From: Aspidapion aeneum
Lineage: Eukaryota > Arthropoda > Insecta > Coleoptera > Brentidae
Direction: 5' to 3'
Length of the DNA: 64,000 bases
NCBI GenBank assembly: GCA_963576565.1
Contig: OY755038.1
Location: 200,853,013 to 200,917,012 of the forward strand
Both the position numbers and the translations under genes were made by a program. Under the pieces are notes generated by a model. The model searched no databases. It saw only the letters and a list, made by a program, of their open reading frames with translations, and was not told where the DNA came from. Shown piece by piece: positions 1 through 10,514 of the stretch; within the stretch, counting starts at the first letter, position 1, and the number at the start of each line of letters is the position of its first letter.

Positions 1-120
1 TTCAAAAGCATTTTGTTCAAATGGTATTTTTTTAGAAAAACATTTTGCTAAGAATATGTTTTGCAATCGGAATTTTATTCGAATAACATTTTGATCAAAA
101 ACATTTTGTTTGAACGGATA
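1..120. repeat. Degenerate ACATTTTG-rich stretch
   Basis: Short variants of AAAACATTTTG recur about every 30 bases, separated by AT-rich spacers. It looks like the edge of a degenerate simple or foldback repeat running in from outside the window. A similar style of sequence is seen near 37560-37700. No coding potential is visible. Confidence 0.35.
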
Positions 121-549
121 ACTGAAAAATGGCTCCACTGTCCCCTTTTTGGGAGTTCGAAATCGGTGTAAGCATAACTTTTGGTTATTGATCACGTGCG
201 TGTCTGGACAGGTAAAGATTTGGATAAGTTTGCGATCAATTGACCATCGTAATCGGTGGAGCGGATGAGCGGAGGAGCAGCTGTTCCAGGCTGCCAACTT
301 TCGGGGCGGTTCTAATTTTTTCATTTAGTTACCTTCTTTTGATACGTAATATTTCGAAATCTAACGAAAAAAATTTTGTGGTTACAAACCATTTAATAAA
401 TTTGTAGCGGAATAGAAAAATATAAAAACGGGTCAACTAAATTAAAAAAATGAAATGAAAGGACGTGAAAAATAAATCGCAATTTACAAGAAACCTAAAA
501 AGTTTTGTCACGATTCGTTGCCTTATTATCTCTGATGGAGTGCCAAGTA
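121..549. other. No feature recognised
   Basis: Unique-looking AT-rich sequence with no ORF of note, no inverted repeat and no similarity to other parts of the window that I could see. Confidence 0.4.
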
Positions 550-1135
550 CAGTACAATCCCGATTATCCGAGTCGCGATTTTCCGAAGCAAACTTTAAAA
601 ACAAAAATCCCGATTAACCGAAAAAAATCGCATTATACGAAACGCGACGGTCTAAAATGCGAATTGTTTTAGTTAGCTGACAGAGTGTTAAGGCGGGCTC
701 AAACGACTCGTGTACTTGGCAAATACACAATTATTTGCGTACTTGGCAAGTATACGAGCTTTGCGAATTGCGATAGCAAGCAGGGCACTCACACGACGTT
801 TACAATTTACACGTACAGGCAAGTATTGTATTTGCAAGTGTATGAATAATCGTCAGCCCTTTGACTCGTTCCATTTTTACCGACACAAATGAAAAACCAA
901 CAAATGACAAATAATTGTACAAGTAACCCATTCGCACGACATGGCAACTATACGCAAGTAACAAATATTCGCCAAGTACATGTGTCGTTTGATCCTGGCT
1001 TTACAAATGTTTTTAAGTCGATCTAATGATATACGCATCCTAAACTCCTATTTAAAAAAAAATCGGATTAACCGAAATTTCGATTATCCGAAATCACTTT
1101 GATCCACATTATTTCGGATAATCGGGACTGTACTG
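550..1135. mobile_element. pogo/Tc1-type non-autonomous element, copy 1
   Basis: The ends are inverted repeats: CAGTACAATCCCGATTATCC on the left, and on the right the complement of CAGTACAGTCCCGATTATCC. A TA dinucleotide lies on each side (548-549 and 1136-1137). CAGT-starting ends and TA duplications are typical of the pogo/Tigger branch of Tc1-mariner. Variants of the sub-terminal motif CGATTA(T/A)CCGAA recur several times inside the left end. No transposase remains. Another MITE is inserted at 691. A second copy lies at 52843-53545. Confidence 0.8.
691..1000. mobile_element. Harbinger-like MITE nested in the pogo-like element
   Basis: The terminal inverted repeats begin AGGCGGGCTCAAACGAC on the left and AGCCAGGATCAAACGAC read inward from the right, extending about 30 bp through GTACTTGGC. 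A TTA trinucleotide flanks both sides (688-690 and 1001-1003), as in PIF/Harbinger elements. Removing the insert gives GACAGAGTGTTACAAATG, which parallels the uninterrupted stretch GACAGAGTGTTATAG of the second pogo-like copy near 53040. The 60-codon ORF inside (710-892) is not considered a gene. Confidence 0.65.
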
Positions 1136-1503
1136 TACTTGAATGCCATAACGACCTTGTAAAATGTGACTTTTCAATATGGCAACCCTTTATGCCAAAT
1201 TTTGATGGGTTGTCTCAATAACTCAAAAAAAAAACTAAACTGATTTTAGTTTTTTTAACCAAGTTAGATATTACTAATTTTCCGGCACCATTCGAGTTTT
1301 AGGATAAAAACTGAACATTTTAAAAATGCCGTTTTTCAAAAAGACAAGGTAGGTTTACTCGACGCAGTATCTGGGTGACATGTGGAATGACAATTTTGGA
1401 TTTTTCAATCGAAATGGGTTTAAACAGACTCTGTGAAGTAATCGGAAAATAAAAATTCAAAACTTTCTGATATTCTGGAAACCACTTCACTTCACTATAA
1501 GTT
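1136..1503. other. No feature recognised
   Basis: AT-rich spacer between the pogo-like element and the LINE fragment. Nothing supportable was seen on either strand. Confidence 0.4.
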
Positions 1504-2060
1504 TCATTTAAATTTAGTTTCCAGACTTTTTTTTTCGTTAAATGAGATTAATCTAAAATTTTCAAAAACATTTTTATTAATTTGAATTTCTGCACATTTT
1601 TCAGAATCTCTGTAGTCTACTATTTCTTCTATGCTTTTAATATAATAACTATTCATTTCTTCTGCTATAACTTCCTTATTATCTTTCTTGTTTTCTTCAA
1701 AAATAACTTCAGATAATTCAATTTTTTGTCCAGGATTGCTATTGTTTTTATTGTTGTCAATTTTTTCTCTATAGTAACTTTCTTTTCCTTTTCTTAAGAT
1801 ATTAACACAGTTATTTCTTAAAATCCTATATTGTTCCCAATCATTTGCGTCATTTGTTAATACTGATTGTTTGTATATATCATCTCGCTCCTTTTTTGCT
1901 TCTAAAAAAGCTTTGTTAAACCATGGTGTTGGGTGATTATGTTGGATAATTTGTTTCTTGTTAATTATTTTACTGGTCTTTTCTTCTACATTTTGTATTG
2001 TAGTGATCAAAGCGTCGTCCATATTCCAATGACACAGACAATCTTTTTGAATTAAAAGTA
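1504..2060 (-). pseudogene. LINE fragment: region between endonuclease and reverse transcriptase
   Basis: An open frame of 172 codons (1504-2022) has the pattern PWFNKAFLEAKKERDDIYKQ followed by an RILRN and RKGKESYYREKI block. This matches the linker that joins the endonuclease to the reverse transcriptase in Jockey/CR1-type non-LTR retrotransposons. Codons upstream of the ATG also fit the family (a DxxxxHWNMDD stretch), so the ATG is not a true start. No catalytic endonuclease or RT motif is present: the copy is truncated at both ends. Codon use is very AT-rich. I infer a dead fragment; the clade is uncertain. Confidence 0.75.
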
Positions 2061-2229
2061 CGTGGGCCTTGTCGGATTCAGGATTAACATTTAATTTTGG
2101 GAATAATTTGATTTTAATAAAGATGCCGACATTGCGGTCGTCTGTTTACCCTTTGATCTCGTATAAATTTCTTGGAAATGTGGAACTTGCAAATCAGCTG
2201 TCCCAAGGAAAAATCCAGTAATTGATATA

Positions 2230-2362
2230 AAGAAAAGACCATGGTATTAACTTTTCATTGTTTATTTTCAAATGTAAAATTTTTAAAGGCATAGACTATG
2301 CCTTGATGGAAATTTTGCATTAGGTAAATCGACAATGAAAAGTTTATATCATGATCTTTTCC
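2230..2362. mobile_element. Palindromic foldback MITE
   Basis: Two arms of about 65 bp pair across a centre near 2294. The left arm AAGAAAAGACCATGGTAT matches the complement of ATATCATGATCTTTTCCT, and the inner ends meet at GGCATAGACTATGCC. Nearly the whole element is a hairpin, with no coding content. Confidence 0.6.
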
Positions 2363-3184
2363 TATTGTCAATTGCGGTGTTTTTTTCTTCCAACAGCCGA
2401 AATGTCTTTAACTACTTGCCACTTTTGAAGGGTTTATAGGGAGAGTAGAGAAGACATTGAAGATAAGGGAACTTATTCTCTTAGTCAGCAAACATCGATG
2501 GAATTGTCTATTGATCAATTCTAAGCAAAATTTGTTATACGAATAAGGGGGGAGGGGGAGGTTTTCGATGGTTTTAGGCGGCAAATGTGAAAGAAGATAT
2601 GAATACGATTATTTTCTTATTAATAAAACTGTTTGTACTAGTAAAGGGTATACTAAAGTTAACAAAAAATTTTTTTCTGGATAATCTCTAAGGGTGGTCA
2701 ATATTTCTGGCAAGTGAAAAAGATATAAAATGAGTACCCTTATTTTTTTAATTCTAAAAGTTTATGAGATGACAGGTTGTATTATAACAAAATCTTAAAT
2801 CACATTCGATTATGTTAATATTTCTTAGAACCACGTACAAAAGAAAAGGAATAATTATTTGGCTTATTTTGAGACTAAAAATGTCCCTGCATATAAGTCC
2901 TTAAACGCTTCGTTTCCGATTTACAGAGTTTTAAAATTAATTTATTGTTTTTATTTTTCATTGAAACTTTTCGCAGTTTTCAAGATATTTAGCCAAACCT
3001 AAACCCTAAATTAAGCTACACGTCATTGGGCATGGGAAATAATTGCCAATTTAAAAAAATAATAAAAAAGGTACTTCTTTGTTTTATCTAGAAACCTTTT
3101 GGTCTCTTGCAATTTTTTTCTTTCTGCGACGCTTAACGATCAAAAATTCAATTAACTATTTTTTTGATTGGATCTTTAAGCTTT
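2363..3184. other. No feature recognised
   Basis: AT-rich sequence. I saw no ORF over 60 codons and no repeat shared with the rest of the window. Confidence 0.4.
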
Positions 3185-3850
3185 TTTGGCGAGGCTTTCG
3201 TGATTGTAAATAACAGCCAGACTAATTTTCTTCATGACATTATAGTATAATCTTCCATGTGAAAAAAATTTTAAAACTAAAAACTAAGTTCCTAATTTTA
3301 CAATTTTGAAGGCACCGGCCGGCGCCGCCAGGTGCATTTTCCAACTTTGTAAATCAGTCAGACTTGTTTTTAGTTATAGTGTATTATAACATCAGTTTAT
3401 ACGTTCAGATTCATGACTAAGAAAATAGGGGCACAAACAAGCAATTTTTGGATCTGAAAATGTTCAGCCAAATCAAAAATTTCTACACCTTGAGATGAGC
3501 CAGATTGCTTTTCTTATAATGTTCATGATTATTTCTTATTGTTAATGATTTCGAACTAAGAAAATAAGTCAACTCTTATCATTTACTAATATTGGATCTT
3601 TTCTGACGAAGCATTCGTGATTGTAAATAACAGCCAGAGTAATTTTCTCCATGACATTATAGGATAATCTACGATGTAAAAAATTTCAAAACTATGAAGT
3701 GTGTAAGAGTATTTTCCAACTTTGTAAATCAGCCAGAGATATTTTTAGTTATAGTATATTATAACATCATTTTATATGATCACTACGAAAGTAAGGGCAC
3801 AAATCAACTCACTTTTTGGATCCACAAATTTTCAGTCAGACGTTTTTTCC
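3185..3850. repeat. Diverged direct duplication, unit about 420 bp
   Basis: The block starting near 3200 (TGATTGTAAATAACAGCCAG, then CATGACATTATA, then CAACTTTGTAAATCAG and TTTTTAGTTATAGT) is repeated in the same order starting near 3610, with point changes and a shorter middle. The motif ACTAAGAAAATAA recurs around it (about 3416, 3553, 3887, 3984 and 4645), so a longer degenerate tandem structure may extend to 4650. Confidence 0.65.
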
Positions 3851-4089
3851 ACCAGCTGTGAGCCTTCTTAGTGTAAAAGATTTAGAACTAAGAAAATAAG
3901 TCGACTCATATCACTTATCGACCTTTTGAAGCCATCGGAAAATTATCAAAATAATAAAAAATTGTTGATTATTTTCATTAAAAGAAGATACACCGACTAA
4001 GAAAATAAGGTCCAAAAAATATTTACTATTTTGAATCCATCGCAAAATCATTACCAGAATTACAAATTGTTGGTTAATATCATTTACCT
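3851..4089. other. Continuation of degenerate repeat zone
   Basis: Two or three further copies of the ACTAAGAAAATAAG motif, each followed by AAAATTATCA/AAAATCATTACC-like sequence and TTGTTG. No gene seen. Confidence 0.4.
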
Positions 4090-4091
4090 AC

Positions 4092-4620
4092 TTGCGTGCG
4101 GTAAAGTTACTTTTTATACTACTGTCTTGTAAAAGGGGGTTTTGCGCACGGAGAACACGATCTGAAAATGGTATTTTGCGCAAGCTGTGTGCAAAACGTT
4201 TTGCACACGCTTATGTCATTTTTGCGCACGCCTATGTCATTTCTGCATACGGGTCTCCCGTCATTGTGATTTTTGTTGTTGTCACCCATCAATATAAGTT
4301 GGCGTAGTTCCGTAGCAACCGTCACTGCTCGTATGTTTTGTTGATTAGATACGTCAAAAAATTGTTGAATTTTTAAAGTTTTGTTGTAAAAATGTCGGAA
4401 ACAAAAACAAGTTAAATTAAAATTTGCTTTTTCTTTCTTTATTAGCAGTCGTATAAAAAATATTGTAAAAAACTCGTTTGAAAACCTCTTTGCACACATG
4501 CGGAAAGTGTCTTTACCACCCTTGACGACTTGACCGAACTCCGCTCCGCGTCGTTCGGCCAACTGCCGTCGCGTGCGGTAAAGTATCACTTTCTGCATTT
4601 GTTAGGTAAATAATTATAAC
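4092..4620. repeat. Dispersed repeat with GCGTGCGGTAAAGT ends, longest copy
   Basis: The motif GCGTGCGGTAAAGT appears near both ends (about 4096 and 4571), in the same orientation. The 3' part, CCGCGTCGTTCGGCCAAC through CACTTTCTGCATTTGTTAGG, recurs in shortened form at 59560-59636 and 63525-63595. A 159-codon frame on the minus strand (4119-4598) and a 71-codon frame on the plus strand arise from this repeat. Neither has recognisable domains, and I do not call them genes. Confidence 0.55.
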
Positions 4621-4826
4621 AGAACATACTTATTCATATACACCGACTAAGAAAATAAATTTCAAAAAATGTGCACGGCCTCCCCTAGTAGGATTAGTTT
4701 ATTTTGCGTTATTCTATTTATTTAAAATATTAATACTGTTGGCTACATTGGTATTGATTGAAGAAATAAATTATGTATAAACTAATACGGTTTGCATAAA
4801 ATGTAGAACAATTAGGTACCTGTAGG

Positions 4827-5078
4827 CAGTGGCAGATCCAGGGGGGGGGGGGCAGAGGGGCCTGCGCACCTCCCCCTCTTCCAGACAAAGAATATTTTTT
4901 AGTTCAGCCGCATCACTTATTTAAATTTGTTAACAAAATCTACTTAAGCTTTTAAAATTTCTCACCTGCGGCGCATTTAATCCTTTTGGCGCTTAATTTC
5001 ACAGCTCAGACCTATGAAAAACCACAAAAATAAATAGTTTGGTGTTTACTGCCACTTTGCCCCCCCCCCCCGCCACTG
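4827..5078. mobile_element. hAT-like MITE with G-rich/C-rich ends
   Basis: The left end CAGTGGCAGATCCAGG plus a run of G pairs with a right-end C-run plus CGCCACTG. The flanks CCTGTAGG (4819-4826) and CCTATAAG (5079-5086) could be a diverged 8-bp duplication (6 of 8 match). CAGTGGCG-type ends with 8-bp duplications are typical of hAT elements. Internal sequence is non-coding. Confidence 0.6.
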
Positions 5079-5201
5079 CCTATAAGGAAAATTTTGTTGT
5101 AAAGTCATCTCAACTAATTGGTGCAATATAAAAATATTGTTATGACGTCAGCGTCAATCCGATAATTATTTTTGACTTACCTAAGACAAATCCTTTTATT
5201 A

Positions 5202-5472
5202 GAGAATTATTGAAATACAGCCAGCCTATAATTGTTCCAGGCAATATTTTGACACATTGAAAACTGATAGTTAATCCTTCAAAATTGACATACCAAAGTC
5301 GAATTTAAAACATTCGTCGTTTATTTTCAATTAATAAAAGAAGGCACTATTTATTCCGGTTCATATAGTAAACAAAGGCCGTGTGTTGAAAGATCACAGC
5401 TGATATTACAATGCGAAGGTGTCAAAATTGTGCCTGGCACTATTATAGCCTGGCTTTATTTCAATAATTCTC
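5202..5472. mobile_element. TA-target MITE
   Basis: Inverted ends of about 55 bp start GAGAATTATTGAAATA, run through AGCCAG and end near TTTTGACAC. A TA dinucleotide sits at 5200-5201 and 5473-5474. No ORF. The arrangement fits a non-autonomous Tc1-mariner-type element. Confidence 0.7.
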
Positions 5473-5945
5473 TATTAATTCTTTTGGTAGTGTTTTACAC
5501 ATGCTGTATACAACGTGGATATTTGATCCAAAAGAAAAATTCTTTTATTTATTTATAACCCTCCAATATCATAAAAAGCAACGATGAAAGCATGATGAAA
5601 GTGTCAACACGGCCGAGTTTACGAGGAAAAACTAGAGAAAGCTGTATTTTATTGCCACAGGATTTTATATTACACAATAAACCATCCGGAAAATAAAGCA
5701 TAATATAAACAGCGTTTAATTTTAAAAGAGCGGGTGGTAATTTATCTCTAAAAAAATATTAAAAAGACTATTTCTCTTGTACACATTATGTGGCTAGCCC
5801 CTTCAAGAAATAATTAATTAATTGAATTCTATATATTATAGTTAGGGTAAAAAATAAAGCATACAGTGACTTGGTTTTTGACAAGTTATTAGGTTTTCTG
5901 CAATTTTATTAAACTTTTAGATTGATTTAAATGTATACTTGTGTT
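5473..5945. other. No feature recognised
   Basis: AT-rich, no convincing ORF or inverted repeat. Confidence 0.4.
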
Positions 5946-5948
5946 AGA

Positions 5949-6117
5949 TACAGGGTGTTTTCTTATATTTTAATCAAGGCTCTTATTATAAGAGATAACA
6001 AAAATGCTGTAGGGTTTATTGTAAACCACCAAGAAATTTTACCTATCAAAACAGATGAACATCAGAAAATTATAAAAAAATACAAACATGATAAATCTCT
6101 TACCGAACACCTTATAT
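5949..6117. repeat. Short ACAGGGTGTT-bounded element
   Basis: ATACAGGGTGTT at the left and GAACACCTTATATA at the right form short inverted ends of the same kind as the larger foldback elements at 47893 and 62493. A 62-codon frame (5931-6119) spans it without known motifs and is not called a gene. Confidence 0.35.
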
Positions 6118-6148
6118 AATAAACTCAAACTAAATACTTAAGCAACCT

Positions 6149-6580
6149 TAGAGACCCTGTATGTATGACATATTTTAAATAAAAGAGACGCGACAAACTC
6201 TTTAAAGTCAAATTTATTTAAGTCAAAATCAAGGGATAAAAATATCGGTCGTCTATACTCTAGCCATTTTTAGAGAGTCCTTGTTAATTCATAAGCGTGG
6301 AAAAATAAACGATTTTTAACAAAACATATACAGCGGGTGCGGACAAACCTGTTTATTTATATGTTGCGCGATGATTGATGTCACTCATCGCTGACAACAA
6401 TTATTTTAGTGAAACGTCAATGAACTTGGCAATGACACGAAAATAACATAACCAAAAAATGTTAATTTCAGTGACCAAAGATTATAGATTATAATATATA
6501 TTTCAGTGACTTTGATGGGTTTGCCGCGGTTTGTCGCGTCTCTCTTTTGTAAAAATATGTCATACATACAGGGTCTCTAG
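6149..6580. mobile_element. MITE with TAGAGACCCTGTATGTATGAC ends
   Basis: Inverted ends of about 28 bp (GAGACCCTGTATGTATGACA and its complement) bound a 432-bp element. GCAACCT stands directly outside both ends (6142-6148 and 6581-6587), giving a 7-bp target duplication. A minimal version of the same element, made only of the two ends, is at 32056-32112. Confidence 0.75.
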
Positions 6581-6587
6581 GCAACCT

Positions 6588-7752
6588 GTGTAAAAGTATA
6601 AAGACCTTGGGCAAAGAGCAGAAGAATTATGACAAGCGATTGGCATTTAATATTTAGTTGAGTATTTTGAACGGTCAAACTCACTTTTGAAAAGTTGTCT
6701 GGTTAATAATTGTCCAATAAAAATGAAAAGGTAATGTAGGCATTTAAATTTGACAGATTGCTTCTCTTATTAATTATTGTTAGATTTGGTAAGCACAGGG
6801 CATAGACGAATGACAGAGATAGACCAGACACTTACACGGTGGGAGTTGTATTACTAAATTGGCGTAGTATACCGGGGTGTCGTGCACGAATCAGCGCCTC
6901 TCCAACTTTGTGCTCCGTACTAAACATTTACAGGGGGATTTGAAACAATATAACGCTTGCGCAGTTTGTCCCTAAGCTACAGGATGGCTTTTCAAATTAT
7001 TGTATACCGGATGCTCATAGCCATCAATGAAATCGTTCTTCAATCAAGCTACTTCTTATAATATAGTGTTTTGAACAGTTTATCAAATTAAATTTTAACA
7101 CCAAAAAACTCATTCTACTCGTCAATTACATAGTTTTAAATTTAAACGATGCGCGCTGATAATAATGAGTTATTTTGTGTCAAAGCTCAATTTGCTTAAA
7201 ACGACTCTATAAACACCAATCAATAAGGAAGCTTAATCAAAGAATGTTTAAATTAATGACTACTAGCAATAAAAAAAAGGAAAGTTAAATTTTTATTCAA
7301 TCTATAAGGTTTAAAAGTTTGTTTCCCATTTATTTAGGTACATAAATTTCCTTGAGAGGCTAATTTTCTAGTTAACAAAATACTGGGTTCTTTGACGAAT
7401 GTTATGCAGTAAATTCCTTTTTATTAGTGCATAGAAAATATTTACATATTCTACATTAACTTAAATTAATAATGTATACTTTTACAATGCTTTATACATA
7501 ATAATGTTGCAAATATAGGTTATGTTTCTATAAACGGAAACTTTTTTTATTGTTTTTTCATGAAAAATAAGAACTAATGGATTTGGAAAATGTTGTTAGT
7601 ATTAGCTAGATGATGTAAAAATGTTTTAAATTAAACATTATATGAATTTACACTCTTAACCTATATTAACTAGGTATTAATTGGTGTTTAAAAAAATGCA
7701 ACGTAAGCCTTTTAAAGTAAAGGGAATATTGCCGGTTATTCATTTAATTAAA
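6588..7752. other. Mostly unrecognised AT-rich sequence
   Basis: Apart from the repeat segment 6858-6945 listed separately, I saw no ORF, no inverted ends and no cross-match in this stretch. Confidence 0.4.
6858..6945 (+). repeat. Dispersed repeat segment, copy 1 of 2
   Basis: The stretch containing GCGCCTCTCCAACTTTGT, then TCCGTACTAA and TTTACAGGGGG, recurs with few changes at 8735-8812 in the same orientation. Confidence 0.6.
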
Positions 7753-8264
7753 CAGGGTCCGGCATAATGATCTCCCACATTTTGCACTGTCACTGTGCCT
7801 GAATCACTGAAGAGAGGGGAAGCTTAGTGTAGTCGGTTGGTAGCTTGCGGCTTGCCATTTCCTTGCCATCGTGCCTTCCTTATCGAGACATTAATCAAAA
7901 GTAGGAAACGAATCTGTGATTACGACACAAAGAACTTTTCGTACTCACTTCGCACTTGGTAGACCTGCTTTAGTTCCAGATACTTTGGGAATATCTGAAC
8001 ACTATTCCCGAACCATTGACGAATTGAAAGCAGCAATACACCAAGAAATTACAGGAATATCGCTTTAGAGTTACTGCACGAATGAAACTTCCAAAAATCA
8101 GCTTTATGACTGTGTACCGAAAAAAATGGCCGCCATATGGACTCTGTAATTTTCAAAACTTAATAAAAACAAATGGTATAATACGATTTCGGTTAAAAAA
8201 AATGAAATATAAATAGCGTTTACAATGGCGTTTTTAATGTGAGAGATCATTCTGCAGGACTCTG
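7753..8264 (+). mobile_element. Internally deleted DUF4817-type DNA transposon
   Basis: The inverted ends are CAGGGTCCGGCATAATGATC and the complement of CAGAGTCCTGCAGAATGATC, continuing as TCCCACATT / TCTCACATT. Between them the + strand reads TTQRTFRTHFALGRP followed by an RTIDELKAAIHQEITGI block and, after a stop, further tail codons. The first resembles the N-terminal helix-turn-helix segment and the second the extreme C-terminal segment of the DUF4817/IS630-like transposases common in insects. The catalytic centre is missing. I infer a deletion derivative that kept both coding ends. Family assignment rests on recognition of these short motifs. Confidence 0.55.
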
Positions 8265-9149
8265 TATATCAGTATAGTGAAATAATCTATGTTTTTCCAA
8301 ATATTAAAACTAAACATTTAAAACTCCGTCCAGGTTCAACGTGTCCATCACACACTATATATTTAACGTGAATTTCATCTTTCGTCAAAGTTAGTTTTTT
8401 TGCTGAAGTATTTTTAGCCACTCATCAAATAGCTTTAGGTTCCGTTTGGGAATGCAATGGCGCCTGCTAACATAGTCTTCGCACCCACGAACACAAAATT
8501 GTTTTCTTTTAAATTTCTTTAATACCGATAGGCCACAATTTAGCAAAAAACACTTTTAAAAATAAGGTAAAAAGTCGAAAAATTATGAAAAACTGCGACC
8601 ACAAATTAAAAATGCCGAATTACATTACCGTCATATTTTTATCTATTTTGCCAATATCAGTCATAATCAAAAACATATACCGAGAGTAGCGGTTAATGTC
8701 CATGGCGACAGCACAGGAGTCTGTACATAATATTTTTATACCAGGTGTGACGGTCTGTAATAGGCGCCTCTCGAACTTTGTATTCCGAACTAATGTTTAC
8801 AGGGGGTATGTATGACAAGACCGGGGTGCTTTCCTTACTATAAATAATTAGTATACTGTGGCACAGGGCGAATGGTAAGTATGTCCATTTAGACGATTCA
8901 TGGCTTCAACCCTATATACAAACAAAAACCGCGCTGTAAAGACAGCGCAATACTATAACCGTGCATGATAAAAGCCGCTCATGAGAAAAACCGCGCATGG
9001 CAAAAACCGAGCATGACAAAAATCGCGCAGTTTTTTTCATGCGTATTCCAAGACGCGATTACTATTTATGAGCAAACGCGCCATTCCGGAACAATTGGGA
9101 AGTGACCATGAAAAACTTTATAAATCCGTATTGAACACACACAGACTTC
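8265..9149. other. Mostly unrecognised; one degenerate CCGCGC motif cluster
   Basis: Around 8925-9035 the motif AAAACCGCGC(A/T)TG recurs about six times with 12-25 bp spacing, suggesting a degenerate short tandem repeat. The remainder shows no gene. Confidence 0.4.
8735..8812 (+). repeat. Dispersed repeat segment, copy 2 of 2
   Basis: Matches 6858-6945 (GGCGCCTCTCGAACTTTGT, then TCCGAACTAA and GTTTACAGGGGG). Confidence 0.6.
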
Positions 9150-9152
9150 TAA

Positions 9153-9457
9153 AGCCCGGTCTAGACATATCATTTTACCTTACGTCTTGCCTGTCAGTCG
9201 AAAGGGTCAAATATGACGGTTGAAAGACTAGCGTACACACTTGATAGTTTTAACTTACGTTTTTAGATCAGTTTTTGATACAAAACGATTGTTTTATTGG
9301 AAAACAATGCGTGATCCGGTCAGTTCTCTAGGCGGTCTTCCGTCTTAAATCAGTTCAAGTAAAACGTCTGTTTTTCAGTCTACACACAAAGTTTTACTTG
9401 ATGCGTGTTGACTGAACAGGCAAGACGTAAGGGAAAATGGTATGTCTAGACCGGGCT
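9153..9457. mobile_element. Harbinger-like MITE
   Basis: Inverted ends start AGCCCGGTCTAGACATA and remain matched for about 42 bp, through TACGTCTTGCCTGT. TAA flanks both sides (9150-9152 and 9458-9460), the three-base target duplication of PIF/Harbinger elements. The 305-bp element has no coding content. The end sequence differs from the nested MITE at 691-1000 but has the same style. Confidence 0.75.
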
Positions 9458-9460
9458 TAA

Positions 9461-10512
9461 GAAAGAAGTCTGTGGGAATATTGCGTATGATCGCTCCTCA
9501 AATATCCCGCTTACAAAATATTTGACAGCCCTGGTAATGTGATAGCGCTCTAATTAACTCATATTTCAAAGACATATTTTGACCGAATTTAATCTGTCAA
9601 ATGGCTAATGGTGAATTGATCCCAACCCTACATTTTATATGTCATTTCCGGCTTCAGATTCTGACGACTAATAAAAAATACTACATTTCTCGATAATAGG
9701 GACTTTTTGAGTCCCGTATTTTACACTTTGTTACCCTTACTGTTATTACTGAGTCTGCGCGTTAGCAGCTTCTCGCTCCTTTTTTGTTATTTACAGTAAT
9801 GGCGCCCGGTACTTACGGTGGGCGTCCTTTAATGTTACCGTTATTTTTTAAGGTTAGTTTGTATAATTTTTTTTAATGCCGTCGAATTTTTTACTAAAAT
9901 TGGGTAGTTTGGTTTGTAACAAGCCTTAAATCTAATCAAAATAAATTACCAAATATAAATACATAAAAAGTTGAATGAGTGTGAAACTACTAAATTAACG
10001 TTTGTATTATGCTTATGTTACAGTTATTCTTAGTAACAATAACGAGCTGTCAAGTTTTCTATTATTTTAACTGACCCAAAATGTCCCCAATAATTAAAAC
10101 AATGTGTTTTTTTAATGGTTAATTTAATTTAATTTAAGGGTTAATTAATTTAATTCAAGGGTGTTGGACGTATTTGATTTAGAGTTTATATTGTATTAGG
10201 AAAAGTAATTAATTTCCGAAAGTCATTAATCATATTTCTTATAGGCATATTATTATTGACTATCTCTAAGCTTTCCAGGTTCTTTTGATGATATTGGCAT
10301 ATTAAGAATGTTTTATTGAAAATAATGTAGGCTTTTTTTACTTAAAATAAGTACATTATTAGTTTACTCACATGAAGTGAGGTAGCGGATTTTTTCAAAA
10401 ATTTGCTCAAACACGTTGATTTCCCTTTTTTGGTAATACTCATGATAATAGTTCTAATACCATTTGTAAAACTAGCATACGAGTACGGCGGGGCCCGACC
10501 ATGAGGACGTGG
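9461..10512. other. No gene recognised
   Basis: AT-rich DNA. Near 10120-10170 the motif TTAATTTAATT is iterated. No ORF, splice-bounded exon or inverted ends could be supported. Confidence 0.4.
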
Positions 10513-10514
10513 TA

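Noticed and set aside
4119..4598. 159-codon minus-strand ORF as a gene
   Set aside because: It lies inside a dispersed repeat whose fragments recur elsewhere, and it has no recognisable domain.
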